This document shows positions 1 to 8,976 of a stretch of 64,000 nt of DNA, piece after piece. The notes below the pieces were generated by a model. That model worked only from the letters and a program-made list of their open reading frames with translations, did not search any database and was not told where the DNA came from. The stretch's first letter is position 1; every line of letters starts with the position of its first letter. The position numbers and the translations under genes were made by a program. This DNA is from Acidovorax kalamii. Its GTDB lineage: Bacteria; Pseudomonadota; Gammaproteobacteria; Burkholderiales; Burkholderiaceae_C. The stretch lies in NCBI RefSeq assembly GCF_002245625.1, contig NZ_NOIG01000015.1, forward strand, positions 1 to 64,000, written 5' to 3'.

Positions 1-75
1 GTTCGGGCAAGTGCTTCAGAAGCGAAGCCCTCGACTATAGCACGAATTGAAGGGGGTTGAGAAGGATCAGGCGAC

Positions 76-1032
76 TCAGCCCTGGTGGGCTGCAACAGCG
101 GCTTCGAGCGCATCCACAAACAGGAAGGCGACATCGCAGCCCGTCTGATCGAAGATCTCCTGGAAGCAGGTGGGGCTGGTCACATTGATCTCGGTGACGC
201 AGTCGCCGATCACGTCCACCCCCGCCAGCAGCAGGCCCCGCTCCAGCAGGATGGGGCCCAAGGCCTCTCCGATCTCACGGTCGCGTGCTGACAAGGGCCG
301 GGCCACGCCCTTGCCACCCGCCGCGAGGTTGCCACGCACTTCGCTGCCTTGCGGGATGCGGGCCAGGCAGAAAGGCACGGGCCTGCCGCCGATGATGAGC
401 ACACGCTTGTCGCCATCAACGATCTCGGGCAGGAACTTCTGCACCATCACGCTCTGCGCGCCATGGCGGTTGAGGGTTTCGGTGATGCTGCCCAGGTTCA
501 GGCCATCGGGGCCGACGCGGAAGATGCCCATGCCACCCATGCCGTCCAGCGGTTTGAGGATGATGTCCTGATGCTCAGCATGAAAGCGCTGGATGTCTGT
601 CGCATCACGCGTGACCAGGGTGGGGCCGATGAATTGGGGAAACTCCATGATCGCCAGCTTTTCCGGGTGGTCCCGCAGGGCCCGGGGTTTGTTGAACACC
701 TTGGCGCCTTCGCGCTCGGCCTGCTCCAGCAGGTGGGTGGCGTAGAAGTATTCGCTGTCGAAGGGCGGGTCCTTGCGCATGAGCACCGCGTCGAAATCGG
801 CCAGCACAGCGCTGCACTCTGGCTGGACGTCATACCAGTGCTCCGCATCCCCCGTGAGACGGATGTCCCGGACCCGGGCCGTCACCTTGCCGCCCCGCAG
901 CCAGGTGACATGCTGCGGCTCGCACACCGCCAGGGTGTGACCGCGCCGCTGCGCCTCGCGCATCATGGCAAAGGTGGTGTCCTTGTAGATCTTGAAGCTG
1001 TGCAGCGGGTCGGCAATGAAAAGCAGTTTCAT
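76..1032 (-). CDS. gshB: Glutathione synthase
   Basis: Joins gamma-glutamylcysteine and glycine with ATP, the second step of cytoplasmic glutathione synthesis. The 318-residue length is usual for bacterial GshB. The N-terminal pre-ATP-grasp domain carries VLMRKDPPFD (residues 83-92). The ATP-grasp domain has the glycine-rich loop PLDGMGGMGIF (161-171) and a C-terminal metal-binding stretch around TEINVTSPT. The start is an ATG at 1030-1032. The gene for the first enzyme (gshA) lies on the same strand but is separated by benE and kup. Both glutathione genes therefore sit in one neighbourhood but probably not in one compact operon. Confidence 0.95.
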   Translation of the reverse strand: MKLLFIADPLHSFKIYKDTTFAMMREAQRRGHTLAVCEPQHVTWLRGGKVTARVRDIRLTGDAEHWYDVQPECSAVLADFDAVLMRKDPPFDSEYFYATHLLEQAEREGAKVFNKPRALRDHPEKLAIMEFPQFIGPTLVTRDATDIQRFHAEHQDIILKPLDGMGGMGIFRVGPDGLNLGSITETLNRHGAQSVMVQKFLPEIVDGDKRVLIIGGRPVPFCLARIPQGSEVRGNLAAGGKGVARPLSARDREIGEALGPILLERGLLLAGVDVIGDCVTEINVTSPTCFQEIFDQTGCDVAFLFVDALEAAVAAHQG

Positions 1033-1084
1033 GGTGTCGGATCAGAAAAGTGGATGGGGCCAGCGGCCCGGGCAGCGAACGAGA

Positions 1085-2272
1085 CTAGGCAAGCCCCGCC
1101 TGCGAACGCCTGTACTGTTGCACAAATAAGGCAATGCTGCCGGCGACCACGCCCCAGAAGGCCGACCCCACGCCCGCCACCACCACACCACTGAGCGTGA
1201 CCAGGAAGGTGATGAGCGCAGCCTCCCGGTGGGACTCGTCCCGCAAGGCAGCGGCCAGGCCGTTGCCGATGGTGCCCAACAGCGCCAGCCCTGCAATGGC
1301 CACGACCAGTTCCTTGGGGAACGCCGTCAGCAATCCAGTAATGACCGCACCAAACAACCCGATGGCCACATACAGCGCACCGCAGCACACGGCAGCGGTG
1401 TAACGGCGGCTGCGGTCTTCATGTGCCTCCGGGCCCATGCACATGGCGGCGGTGATGGCGCTGAAGTTCAGTGCAAAGGCGCCAAACGGTGCCAGGACCA
1501 GGGTTGCCAGCCCGGTGAGGGTGATGAGGCGGGACACCGGCAGGTCGTAGCCCGATGCGCGGATCACCGCCACGCCCGGCAGGTTCTGCGATGCCATGGT
1601 GACCACAAACAGCGGAATGGCCAGGCTGACCAGGGCCGCCACGCTGAAATCGGGCGCCATGAACACCGGCAGGGCCAGCTCCAGCTGCACCGCCGACCAC
1701 GCCATTTGCCCACGGGCCGCCACGTACGCCACGGCCACCGCCAGCGTGATGACCACGGCATACCGCGCCAGCCAGCGGCGGCTGACCAGGTACACCAACA
1801 GCATGAGCAGCACCAGCGGCAGCGCCGTCTGGGCGGCGGCAAATGCCTGCAGGCCGAACCGCGCCAGCACACCGGCCAGCAAGGCAGCAGCGATCTCCAT
1901 GGGGATGCGGTTCATCACGCGCTCGAACCAGCGGGTGACGCCCGCCAAGGTGATGAGCACCGCACTCACCATGAATGCCCCCACGGCCTCGCCCATGCTG
2001 AAGCCCCCGGCCAACCCGGCCGTGGCCAGCACAGCCGCGCCGGGGGTGGACCAGGCCACCATGACGGGTTGCCGCAGGACCAAGGAAGGAACCAGCGAGC
2101 ACAGGCCCATGCCCAGACCCAGCGCCCACATCCAGGAGGTGACCTGGGCGGGTGTGGCGCCAAACGCCTGCGCGGCCTGGAACACGATGGCCACCGAACT
2201 GGTGAAGCCCACCAGCACCGCCACGAACCCCGCGACAAAGGTCGAGAGGCTCAGGTCTTTGAAAAATTGCAT
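1085..2272 (-). CDS. benE: BenE-family benzoate/H+ symporter
   Basis: An inner-membrane protein of about 12 hydrophobic segments and 395 residues, typical of the BenE family, which imports benzoate with protons. The frame is open for 23 more codons upstream, but that extension is charged and not membrane-like. The ATG at 2270-2272 (MQFFKDLSLSTFVAGF) gives the usual family start, so I chose it. No benzoate-degradation genes are nearby, so the substrate is inferred from family only. It lies 52 bp from gshB; a dispersed repeat fills much of the gap to kup. Confidence 0.85.
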   Translation of the reverse strand: MQFFKDLSLSTFVAGFVAVLVGFTSSVAIVFQAAQAFGATPAQVTSWMWALGLGMGLCSLVPSLVLRQPVMVAWSTPGAAVLATAGLAGGFSMGEAVGAFMVSAVLITLAGVTRWFERVMNRIPMEIAAALLAGVLARFGLQAFAAAQTALPLVLLMLLVYLVSRRWLARYAVVITLAVAVAYVAARGQMAWSAVQLELALPVFMAPDFSVAALVSLAIPLFVVTMASQNLPGVAVIRASGYDLPVSRLITLTGLATLVLAPFGAFALNFSAITAAMCMGPEAHEDRSRRYTAAVCCGALYVAIGLFGAVITGLLTAFPKELVVAIAGLALLGTIGNGLAAALRDESHREAALITFLVTLSGVVVAGVGSAFWGVVAGSIALFVQQYRRSQAGLA

Positions 2273-2344
2273 GGGCTGGATTCTGGCACCGCGCCCCCAC
2301 AGCCGCCTGCGGGAGGACTCGCCTGGAGCGCCGTCCATCACGAA

Positions 2345-2402
2345 TGCTATATTTTAAATAGCAAATTTCGCTTGATGGTCGCGCGCATGAGGCCAAAAAC
2401 CT
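2345..2402 (+). repeat. Dispersed AGCTAT repeat, family A (benE-kup gap)
   Basis: An AT-rich palindromic end (GCTATATTTTAAATAGC) is followed by a core with GATGGTCGCGCG and then GGCCAAAAAC. The same layout recurs at 12919, 23776, 8917 and 48714 in either orientation. It lies between two minus-strand genes and has no ORF of its own. Confidence 0.75.
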
Positions 2403-2414
2403 CAAAAAATCCGC

Positions 2415-4283
2415 TCAGATCTCGATCTTGGACCCCAGCTCCACCACCGCGTTGTTGGGCAGGTGCAGGAAGTCCGCCGCGCCGCTGGCGTTGTGGTGCA
2501 TCTGTGCAAACAGCTTTTCGCGCCAGGGCGCCATGCCGCCACCCATGGTGGGGATGACGGTGTCGCGCGAGAGGAAGTAGCTGGTGGTCATGGCCTCCAG
2601 CTCGCAGCCCCGGCCGCGCAGCAGCTCCAAGGCGCGCGGCACATCGGGGTCGTTCTTGAAGCCGTAGTGGATCACCACCTGCCAGCAATCGTGGCCCAGA
2701 GACTCGACCTGCAGGCGCTTGTCCAGGCCGATCCAGGGGGTTTCGTGGTTGTGCACCGTGACAAACAGGTTCTGCTGGTGCAGCACCTTGTTGTGCTTGA
2801 GGTTGTGCAGCAGCGCGTTGGGCACGGCGCCGGTTTCGGCCGTGAGGAAGACGGCCGTGCCGTCCACACGCGTGGGCGGGCTGATGAACACCGACTCCAG
2901 GAAGTCTTTCAGGTCGATGGCATCGGCGCGCAGCTTGTCGTTGAGCAGGCGGCGCCCTTCCTTCCAGGTCATCATGAAGGCGAACACGATGCCGCCGATC
3001 AGCAGCGGGAACCAGCCGCCCTGGAACAGCTTGAGCATGTTGGAGGCGAAGAACGCCAGGTCCACCACAAAGAAGCAGCCCGTGGCCGCGATACACAGCG
3101 CCAGCGGATAGCGCCAGCCGTAGCGGATCACGAAGAAGGTGAGCGTGGTGGTGATCAGCATGTCCAGCGTCACGGCGATGCCGTAGGCGGCGGCCAGGTT
3201 GCTGGACGAGCGGAACATCACCACCGCCAGCACGATGGCGGCAAACAGCCCCCAGTTCACCAGCGGCATGTAGATCTGCCCCGTGTCACGCACGCTGGTG
3301 TGCTGGATGTTCAGGCGCGGCAGGTAGCCCAGCTGGATGACCTGCTTGGTCACGCTGAAGGCGCCGGTGATCAGGGCCTGCGAGGCGATCACTGTGGCCA
3401 TGGTGGCCAGCACCACCAGCGGGATCAGCGCCCAGTCGGGGGCCATCATGTAGAAGGGGTTCTTCACCGCCTCGGGCTCGGCCAGCAGCAGGGCGCCCTG
3501 GCCAAAATAGTTGAGCGTGAGCGCCGGCATGGCCACGGTGAACCAGGCCAGGCGGATGGGCCGCTTGCCGAAGTGGCCCAGGTCGGCATACAGGGCTTCG
3601 GCGCCGGTCACGCACAGCACCACCGCGCCCAGGATGATGAAGCTGGTGCCCGGGTTGGCCCACATGAAGCCCAGCGCGTGGTGCGGGCTCAGCGCCCAGA
3701 GGATCTCGGGGTGGCCCACGATGTGCGATACCCCCAGCAAGGCCAGGCTGATGAACCACACCAGGGTGATGGGCCCGAAGAACTTGCCGATGCCCCCGGT
3801 GCCGCGCTTTTGCACCGCAAACAGGCAGAACAGCACCACCAGGGTGATAGGAATCACATACTGCTTGAAGTGGGGCGAGACCACCTCCAGCCCCTCCACC
3901 GCCGACAGCACCGAGATGGCCGGGGTGATGACCCCGTCGCCATAGAACAGCGAGGTGCCGAAAATTCCCACCGCCAGCAGCACGCCGCGCAGCCGGGGCT
4001 TGTCCTTGACGGCCTGCGAGGCCAGCGCCAGCATCGCGATCAGGCCGCCCTCGCCATGGTTGTCGGCGCGCAGCACCAGCACCACGTACTTCAGCGACAC
4101 GATGACCGTGAGCGTCCAGAAGAAGATGGAGAGGATGCCGTAGATGTTGTCCGGGGTGAAAGGCACATGGCCGGAGCCAAACACCTCTTTGACGGCATAC
4201 AGCACGCTGGTGCCGATATCGCCATACACCACACCGATAGCGCCCAGCGTGAGCGCTGCGAGCGAAGATTTGGAGCTTTGCAC
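2415..4283 (-). CDS. kup: Kup low-affinity potassium uptake protein
   Basis: A K+/H+ symporter of the KUP/HAK/KT family in the inner membrane. The hydrophobic N-terminal half begins with the signature [19 protein letters not shown] hydrophilic C-terminal cytoplasmic domain occupies roughly the last 180 residues. I chose the GTG at 4281-4283 because it gives 622 residues, the same length as E. coli Kup. An upstream ATG at 4361 would add 26 arginine-rich residues not expected in the family. It sits near trkH and trkA, so three potassium-uptake components lie within 6.5 kb. Confidence 0.93.
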   Translation of the reverse strand: MQSSKSSLAALTLGAIGVVYGDIGTSVLYAVKEVFGSGHVPFTPDNIYGILSIFFWTLTVIVSLKYVVLVLRADNHGEGGLIAMLALASQAVKDKPRLRGVLLAVGIFGTSLFYGDGVITPAISVLSAVEGLEVVSPHFKQYVIPITLVVLFCLFAVQKRGTGGIGKFFGPITLVWFISLALLGVSHIVGHPEILWALSPHHALGFMWANPGTSFIILGAVVLCVTGAEALYADLGHFGKRPIRLAWFTVAMPALTLNYFGQGALLLAEPEAVKNPFYMMAPDWALIPLVVLATMATVIASQALITGAFSVTKQVIQLGYLPRLNIQHTSVRDTGQIYMPLVNWGLFAAIVLAVVMFRSSSNLAAAYGIAVTLDMLITTTLTFFVIRYGWRYPLALCIAATGCFFVVDLAFFASNMLKLFQGGWFPLLIGGIVFAFMMTWKEGRRLLNDKLRADAIDLKDFLESVFISPPTRVDGTAVFLTAETGAVPNALLHNLKHNKVLHQQNLFVTVHNHETPWIGLDKRLQVESLGHDCWQVVIHYGFKNDPDVPRALELLRGRGCELEAMTTSYFLSRDTVIPTMGGGMAPWREKLFAQMHHNASGAADFLHLPNNAVVELGSKIEI

Positions 4284-4579
4284 TGACCGCACCCGGCATG
4301 CGCGGGGCCGCCGGGGTTCTGTTACTTTTGGGAACGCTATTGTGCGCCTGCGCCAGATCAAGCGCCTGGAGGCATCCGCCCAATGTTGCGACGCAGCAAC
4401 TGGACCTGGCTGTCCCCCCTTGGCAGGCGGGTGCGGGCGTGGCAGGCCATCATTTGACGTTCACCCGCCATGATGGATAGAGCCCCTGCGCCATGAACTG
4501 GCTTGGCCAGGCCACCGGGTGCGCTCCCTTCCCGCGCAGCGAGAGAGGGGGAAGGCGCGAAGCGACTCAGGGGGCGCGT
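4284..4579. other. Non-coding gap between kup and gshA
   Basis: About 296 bases with no credible gene. The gshA-proximal half carries a family B repeat. The rest is GC-rich, without a clear hairpin-plus-T-run terminator. The kup promoter is expected here but I could not identify it. Confidence 0.6.
4521..4575 (-). repeat. Dispersed repeat, family B (downstream of gshA)
   Basis: Read on the minus strand it contains CCCCCTGAGTCGCTTCGCGC followed by a C-run and G-run region. The same string, with one continuation difference, occurs directly after fur at 30331. Repeats of this type recur at gene ends in this window. Confidence 0.65.
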
Positions 4580-5875
4580 TCAGTCGTACACCTCGGCGTC
4601 GGGGTTGGTCGCCTCCAGCTCGTAGCTGGCCGCCAGCATCGCCAGCCGTGCCACCACGCCATACATGTAGAAGCGGTTGGGCGCACTCACCCCGGGGCGC
4701 ACGCCGGGCTGCGGCATGTGGGTGCTGTGCTCAAAGGCCAGGGGTACGAAGCTCGCACCGGGCGCATTCAGGTTTTCGTCCACCCCCCGCTCGGCATGCA
4801 TGCGGTAGAAGCCACCCACCACATAGCGGTCCATCATGTAGACCACGGGCTCGGCCACGGCTTCGTGCACACGCTCCTGGGTCAGCACGCCCTCCTGGAT
4901 GATGAGGTCATTGACCGGCTGGCCGTCCTTGATGACGGCCATCTTGTTCTTGGTCTTGCGGTTGACCGCGTCCAGCTCCTTGGCATCGCGCACCGTCATG
5001 ATGCCCATGCCGTAAGTGCCGTTGTTGGCCTTGACGATCACGAACGGCTTTTCGTTGATGCCGTATTCCTTGTACTTGCGGCGCACCTTGGTCAGCAGGG
5101 CATCCACCGTGGTCTGCAGCTTGTCCATGCCTTTGTCTTCGGCAAAGTCCACACCGTCGCACTGGCTGTACATGGGGTTGATGAGCCAGGGGTCGATGCC
5201 CAGCATCTTGCCGAAGCGCTTGGCCACTTCTTCGTAGTTCTTGAAGTGGGTGCTCTTGCGACGCACGCTCCAGCCCGCGTGCAGCGGGGGCAGCAGGTAC
5301 TGCTCGTGGATGTCTTCCAGGATGCCCGGCGGGCCCGCCGACAGGTCGTTGTTGAGCAGGATGGTGCAGGGGTCGAAATCCTTGAGCCCCAGGCGGCGCT
5401 TGGTGCGCACCACGGGCTCCAGTGTCACGGTATCGCCATTGGGCAACTCGATCAGCGTGGGCTTCTTGATCTCGGGGCTGATGGAGCCCACACGCACGTT
5501 CAGGCCGGCCATGTTGAAGATGCGCTGCAGCTGCACCACGTTGGCCAGGTAGAAGGTGTTGCGCGTGTGGTTCTCCGGAATGATCAAGAGGTTGCGCGCC
5601 TCGGGGCAGATCTTCTCGATGGCGGCCATGGCGGCCTGCACGGCCAGGGGCAGCATCTCCTTGGTCAGGTTGTTCCAGCCACCGGGGTAGAGGTTGGTGT
5701 CCACAGGCGCGAGCTTGAAGCCCGCATTGCGGATGTCCACCGAGGTGTAGAACGGCGGCGTGTGTTCCATCCATTCCAGGCGGAACCAGCGTTCGATGGC
5801 GGGCATCGAGTCGAGAACGCGCTGTTCGAGTTCGTTGATCGGCCCCGTGAGGGCCGTGATGAGATGCGGAACCAT
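4580..5875 (-). CDS. gshA: Glutamate-cysteine ligase, proteobacterial non-canonical type
   Basis: Makes gamma-glutamylcysteine from glutamate, cysteine and ATP. The 431-residue protein belongs to the GshA family found in betaproteobacteria and Acidithiobacillus-type organisms, unlike the E. coli 518-residue enzyme. Recognisable stretches include VPHLITALTGPINELEQR at the start, IPENHTRNTFYLANV and KANNGTYGMGIM, a glycine-rich nucleotide-binding segment. I chose the ATG at 5873-5875 over one 66 bp upstream, since the conserved protein begins MVPHLITAL. The next gene upstream is trkH, 88 bp away. Confidence 0.92.
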   Translation of the reverse strand: MVPHLITALTGPINELEQRVLDSMPAIERWFRLEWMEHTPPFYTSVDIRNAGFKLAPVDTNLYPGGWNNLTKEMLPLAVQAAMAAIEKICPEARNLLIIPENHTRNTFYLANVVQLQRIFNMAGLNVRVGSISPEIKKPTLIELPNGDTVTLEPVVRTKRRLGLKDFDPCTILLNNDLSAGPPGILEDIHEQYLLPPLHAGWSVRRKSTHFKNYEEVAKRFGKMLGIDPWLINPMYSQCDGVDFAEDKGMDKLQTTVDALLTKVRRKYKEYGINEKPFVIVKANNGTYGMGIMTVRDAKELDAVNRKTKNKMAVIKDGQPVNDLIIQEGVLTQERVHEAVAEPVVYMMDRYVVGGFYRMHAERGVDENLNAPGASFVPLAFEHSTHMPQPGVRPGVSAPNRFYMYGVVARLAMLAASYELEATNPDAEVYD

Positions 5876-5963
5876 AGATGCCCTCGGGAAGCAAATTGCG
5901 GACGGATTGTAGGGATTTGGGGCCGTCTTCCTGTTTCGCAAGGCACGGCCACGAAAAGCAATG

Positions 5964-7430
5964 TCAGCGGCGCCAGAAAGCGGGGGTGAGCAAGGCCATG
6001 AAACTCAGAATCTCCAGCCGCCCCAGCAGCATGGCCAGTGTGCACACCCAGATCTGGAAATCGGTCAGCACCGCGTAGTTGGACGCGGGGCCCACGCTGC
6101 CCAGCCCCGGCCCCGCGCAGTTGACGCTGGCCAGCACCACCGAAAACGCGGTCACGGGGTCCAGGTCGGTGAGCAGCAGCACCATGCTCAGGCCGAACAC
6201 CGTGCCGCCATAGACCAGCATGAAGGCCAGCACCGAGAAGATCACCCGGTTGTCCACCACGCCGCCCCCCAGGCACACCGGCTGCACGGCGCGCGGGTGC
6301 ACCAGGCGGTTCATCTCGCGGCGCGCCTGCTTGGCTAGGATGAGCATGCGCACCATCTTGATCCCGCCGCCCGTCGATCCGGCACTGGTGGCCACGCCCG
6401 ACAGCAGCAGCATGAACACGGGCGCAAACACCGGCCAGGCGAGGTAGTCCACCGTGGCGTAGCCGGTGGTGGTGGCCAGCGACACCAGGTTGAACATGCC
6501 GTGGCGCAGCGCATCGAGCGGCCCATACACGCCCTTGGCCCACAGCAGCAGAGCCACCACCAGCCCGCCGCCGATCAGCGCAAACAGCGTGGCCCGCAGC
6601 TCCGGGTCACGCCAGAAACCACCCCAGTGGCCCTTGCGAAATGCCACAAAGTACAGCGCAAAGTTGCAGCTGGCCACCAGCATGAAGAAGATGCAGATCA
6701 CCTCCAGCAGGGGCGACTGGAAGTAGCCAAAGCTCAGGTCGTGCGACGACAGCCCGCCCAGGCTCACGGTGGTGAACATGTGCATCAGTGCATCCAGTGG
6801 CGCCATGCCCCCGGCCCAGTAGGCCAAACCACACAGCACCGAAAACAGCGCGTACACGCCCCACAGCCCCTTGGCCGTGCCGGTCATGCGCGGCGTGAGC
6901 TTGGTGTCCTTCAGCGGCCCTGCCGCCTCGGCCTTGAACAGCTGGCTGCCGCCCACGCCCAGCAGCGGCAGCACGGCCACGGCCAGGATCAGGATGCCCA
7001 TGCCGCCCATCCACTGCAAAAAGGTGCGCCACACATTGACCGACACCGGCAGCGCATCCAGCCCGGTGAGCACGGTGGAGCCCGTGGTGGTGAGCCCTGA
7101 CACGGCCTCGAAATAGGCATGCGTGAACGACAGCGGGTGCCCCGTGTAGTGCCCCGCCAGCATCAGCGGCAGCGCGGCCGACAGCGGCAGCAGCGCCCAC
7201 ACCAGCGACACCAGCATCACGCCGTGGCGCGGCTGCAGCTCCTGCCGGAACAGCCGCAGCCGCCACCACAGCCACGCGCCCGCCAGCAGCGTGGCGCCCA
7301 TGGACAGCGGGTACACAAACCAGACGCCATCGCCCGTCCACAGCGACACCGCCAGCGGCAGCCCCATGGTCAGCGCAAAGATCATGATCAGGATGCCCAG
7401 CACCCGCAGCACGGGAAACATGTCCACCAT
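5964..7430 (-). CDS. trkH: TrkH-family potassium uptake channel subunit
   Basis: The membrane pore of the Trk K+ uptake system, 488 residues, with four M1-P-M2 repeats. Selectivity-filter-like segments are visible, for example SGLTTTGSTVL, TVSLGGLSSHD, ATTTGYATVDY and a C-terminal NCAGPGLG. It is preceded 21 bp upstream by trkA, and the two are certainly co-transcribed. The gating partner TrkA binds NAD(H) and nucleotides, which matches the neighbouring gene. Confidence 0.94.
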   Translation of the reverse strand: MVDMFPVLRVLGILIMIFALTMGLPLAVSLWTGDGVWFVYPLSMGATLLAGAWLWWRLRLFRQELQPRHGVMLVSLVWALLPLSAALPLMLAGHYTGHPLSFTHAYFEAVSGLTTTGSTVLTGLDALPVSVNVWRTFLQWMGGMGILILAVAVLPLLGVGGSQLFKAEAAGPLKDTKLTPRMTGTAKGLWGVYALFSVLCGLAYWAGGMAPLDALMHMFTTVSLGGLSSHDLSFGYFQSPLLEVICIFFMLVASCNFALYFVAFRKGHWGGFWRDPELRATLFALIGGGLVVALLLWAKGVYGPLDALRHGMFNLVSLATTTGYATVDYLAWPVFAPVFMLLLSGVATSAGSTGGGIKMVRMLILAKQARREMNRLVHPRAVQPVCLGGGVVDNRVIFSVLAFMLVYGGTVFGLSMVLLLTDLDPVTAFSVVLASVNCAGPGLGSVGPASNYAVLTDFQIWVCTLAMLLGRLEILSFMALLTPAFWRR

Positions 7431-7451
7431 GGGTCGCTCGCTGGCCCGGCG

Positions 7452-8915
7452 TCAGAAAAAAGTCGCGCTCACGCGGAAGAGCTTTTCCACGTCGCGCACC
7501 AGCCGCTTGTTGGGCAGGAAGAACACCACATGGTCATTGCTCTCGATCACCGTCGCGCTGCGCGGGATGATGACCTCGGGCTCGCGCAGGCTGGCGGCGG
7601 CTGCGCCCGTCGGGTCCGAGGCATCGGGCAGCCCGCGCACGATCAGGCCGATGTGCACATCGCGCGGCAGCTGCAGGTCGCTGACCTTGCGGCCCACCAC
7701 GCGCGAGCTCTTGCGGTCGCCGCGCGCCACGATCTCCAGCGCCTCGGCCACGCCCCGGCGCAGGCTGTGCACCGCCTGCACATCGCCCTGGCGCACATAG
7801 GCCAGCAGCTCGCCCAGCATGGCCTGCGCGGGCGACAACGCAATGTCGATCTGCGTGCCGTGCATCAGGTCGGCATAGCTGCGCCGGTTGATGAGGGCCA
7901 GCACGCGGCTTGCGCCCATGCGCTTGGCCAGCAGGCAGGACATGATGTTGTCCTCGTCATCGTCGGTGAGTGCGAGGAACAGGTCCACCTCCTCGATGCC
8001 CTCGTCGCCCAGCAGGTCCTCGTCGGTGGTGTCGCCCTGCAGCACCAGCACGTCGGACGGCAGTGCCGACGCCAGCGCCACGCAGCGCTCGGCATCGCCC
8101 TCGATGATCTTGGTGTGGAAACGCCCCGGTGTCTGCGCCAGCTGCCGCGCCAGCCGCAGCCCCACACCCCCGCCGCCCGCAATCATGATGCGGCGCACCG
8201 GCTGGGCCTGCAGCGAGGCCGGGCGGTGCAGGGCCGCCAGCACCTGGGCGATGTGTTCGTGCGCCGCCAGCACAAACACCTCGTCGCCCGGTTCGATGCG
8301 GGTGGCGCCGTCGCAGGCGATGAAGCGGTCGGGCTCGTCGGCAAAACGGCGGTAGATGGCCACCATGCGCATCGCCATCTCGGGCGCGCGCTCGCGCAGC
8401 TCCCCAATCGTGGGGCCCACCATGGGCGCGCCGGGCCGGGCCCGGCCCGACACCAGGCAGGCGCGGCCACCGGCAAACTCGCGCACCTGCATGGCTTCGG
8501 GGTAGTCGATGAGCTTGCCGATATAGCGGGTGAGCGATTCTTCGGGGCAGATGATGCGGTCCACCGCAAAACCCTCGGGGCCCACCAGCCGGTCGTCGCC
8601 CTGAAAGCCGCTGGAGCGCACGCGCGCAATGCGTTTGGGGATGTTGAACAGCAGCTGCGCGATCTTGCAGCACACCAGGTTGGTCTCGTCCTGTGCGGCG
8701 CAGGCGATCAGCAGGTCGGTGTCCTCGGCACCCGCCTCGGCCAGCACGGCGGGCTCTATGCCATTGCCCACCACCCCGCGCAGGTCAAAGCGCGACTCCA
8801 GGTCGCGCAGGCGCGCGGCGTCGGTGTCGATCACCGTGATGTCGTTGCGCTCCGACACCAGGCTGTCTGCCACGCTCTGGCCCACACGGCCTGCGCCGAG
8901 GATGATGATTTTCAT
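7452..8915 (-). CDS. trkA: TrkA potassium channel regulatory subunit
   Basis: A cytoplasmic NAD-binding ring protein that controls TrkH. Two tandem RCK (TrkA-N plus TrkA-C) units are visible. The first Rossmann loop is ILGAGRVGQSVAD near residue 4 and the second is IAGGGGVGLRLARQL near 230. The 487 residues are slightly more than the usual 458; the extra length lies near the C-terminus in a low-complexity loop (around DPTGAAAASLREPE). The start ATG at 8913-8915 abuts a dispersed repeat that occupies the gap to proA. Confidence 0.94.
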   Translation of the reverse strand: MKIIILGAGRVGQSVADSLVSERNDITVIDTDAARLRDLESRFDLRGVVGNGIEPAVLAEAGAEDTDLLIACAAQDETNLVCCKIAQLLFNIPKRIARVRSSGFQGDDRLVGPEGFAVDRIICPEESLTRYIGKLIDYPEAMQVREFAGGRACLVSGRARPGAPMVGPTIGELRERAPEMAMRMVAIYRRFADEPDRFIACDGATRIEPGDEVFVLAAHEHIAQVLAALHRPASLQAQPVRRIMIAGGGGVGLRLARQLAQTPGRFHTKIIEGDAERCVALASALPSDVLVLQGDTTDEDLLGDEGIEEVDLFLALTDDDEDNIMSCLLAKRMGASRVLALINRRSYADLMHGTQIDIALSPAQAMLGELLAYVRQGDVQAVHSLRRGVAEALEIVARGDRKSSRVVGRKVSDLQLPRDVHIGLIVRGLPDASDPTGAAAASLREPEVIIPRSATVIESNDHVVFFLPNKRLVRDVEKLFRVSATFF

Positions 8916-8916
8916 A

Positions 8917-8975
8917 GAAAAATTGGGGCTCTGCGCGCGACTGATATGCGTTGATAGCTATCAAATAGATAGCGA
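8917..8975 (-). repeat. Dispersed AGCTAT repeat, family A (trkA-proA gap)
   Basis: It shows AAAAATTGGGGCTCTGCGCG, then TGATAGCTATCAAATAGATAGC. The order matches the copy at 48714 (AAAAATTCGGCCTCTGCG, then AGCTATCAAATTTATAGC). The element fills virtually the whole 61-bp gap between the trkA start and the proA stop, so any trkA promoter must overlap it. Confidence 0.8.
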
Positions 8976-8976
8976 A

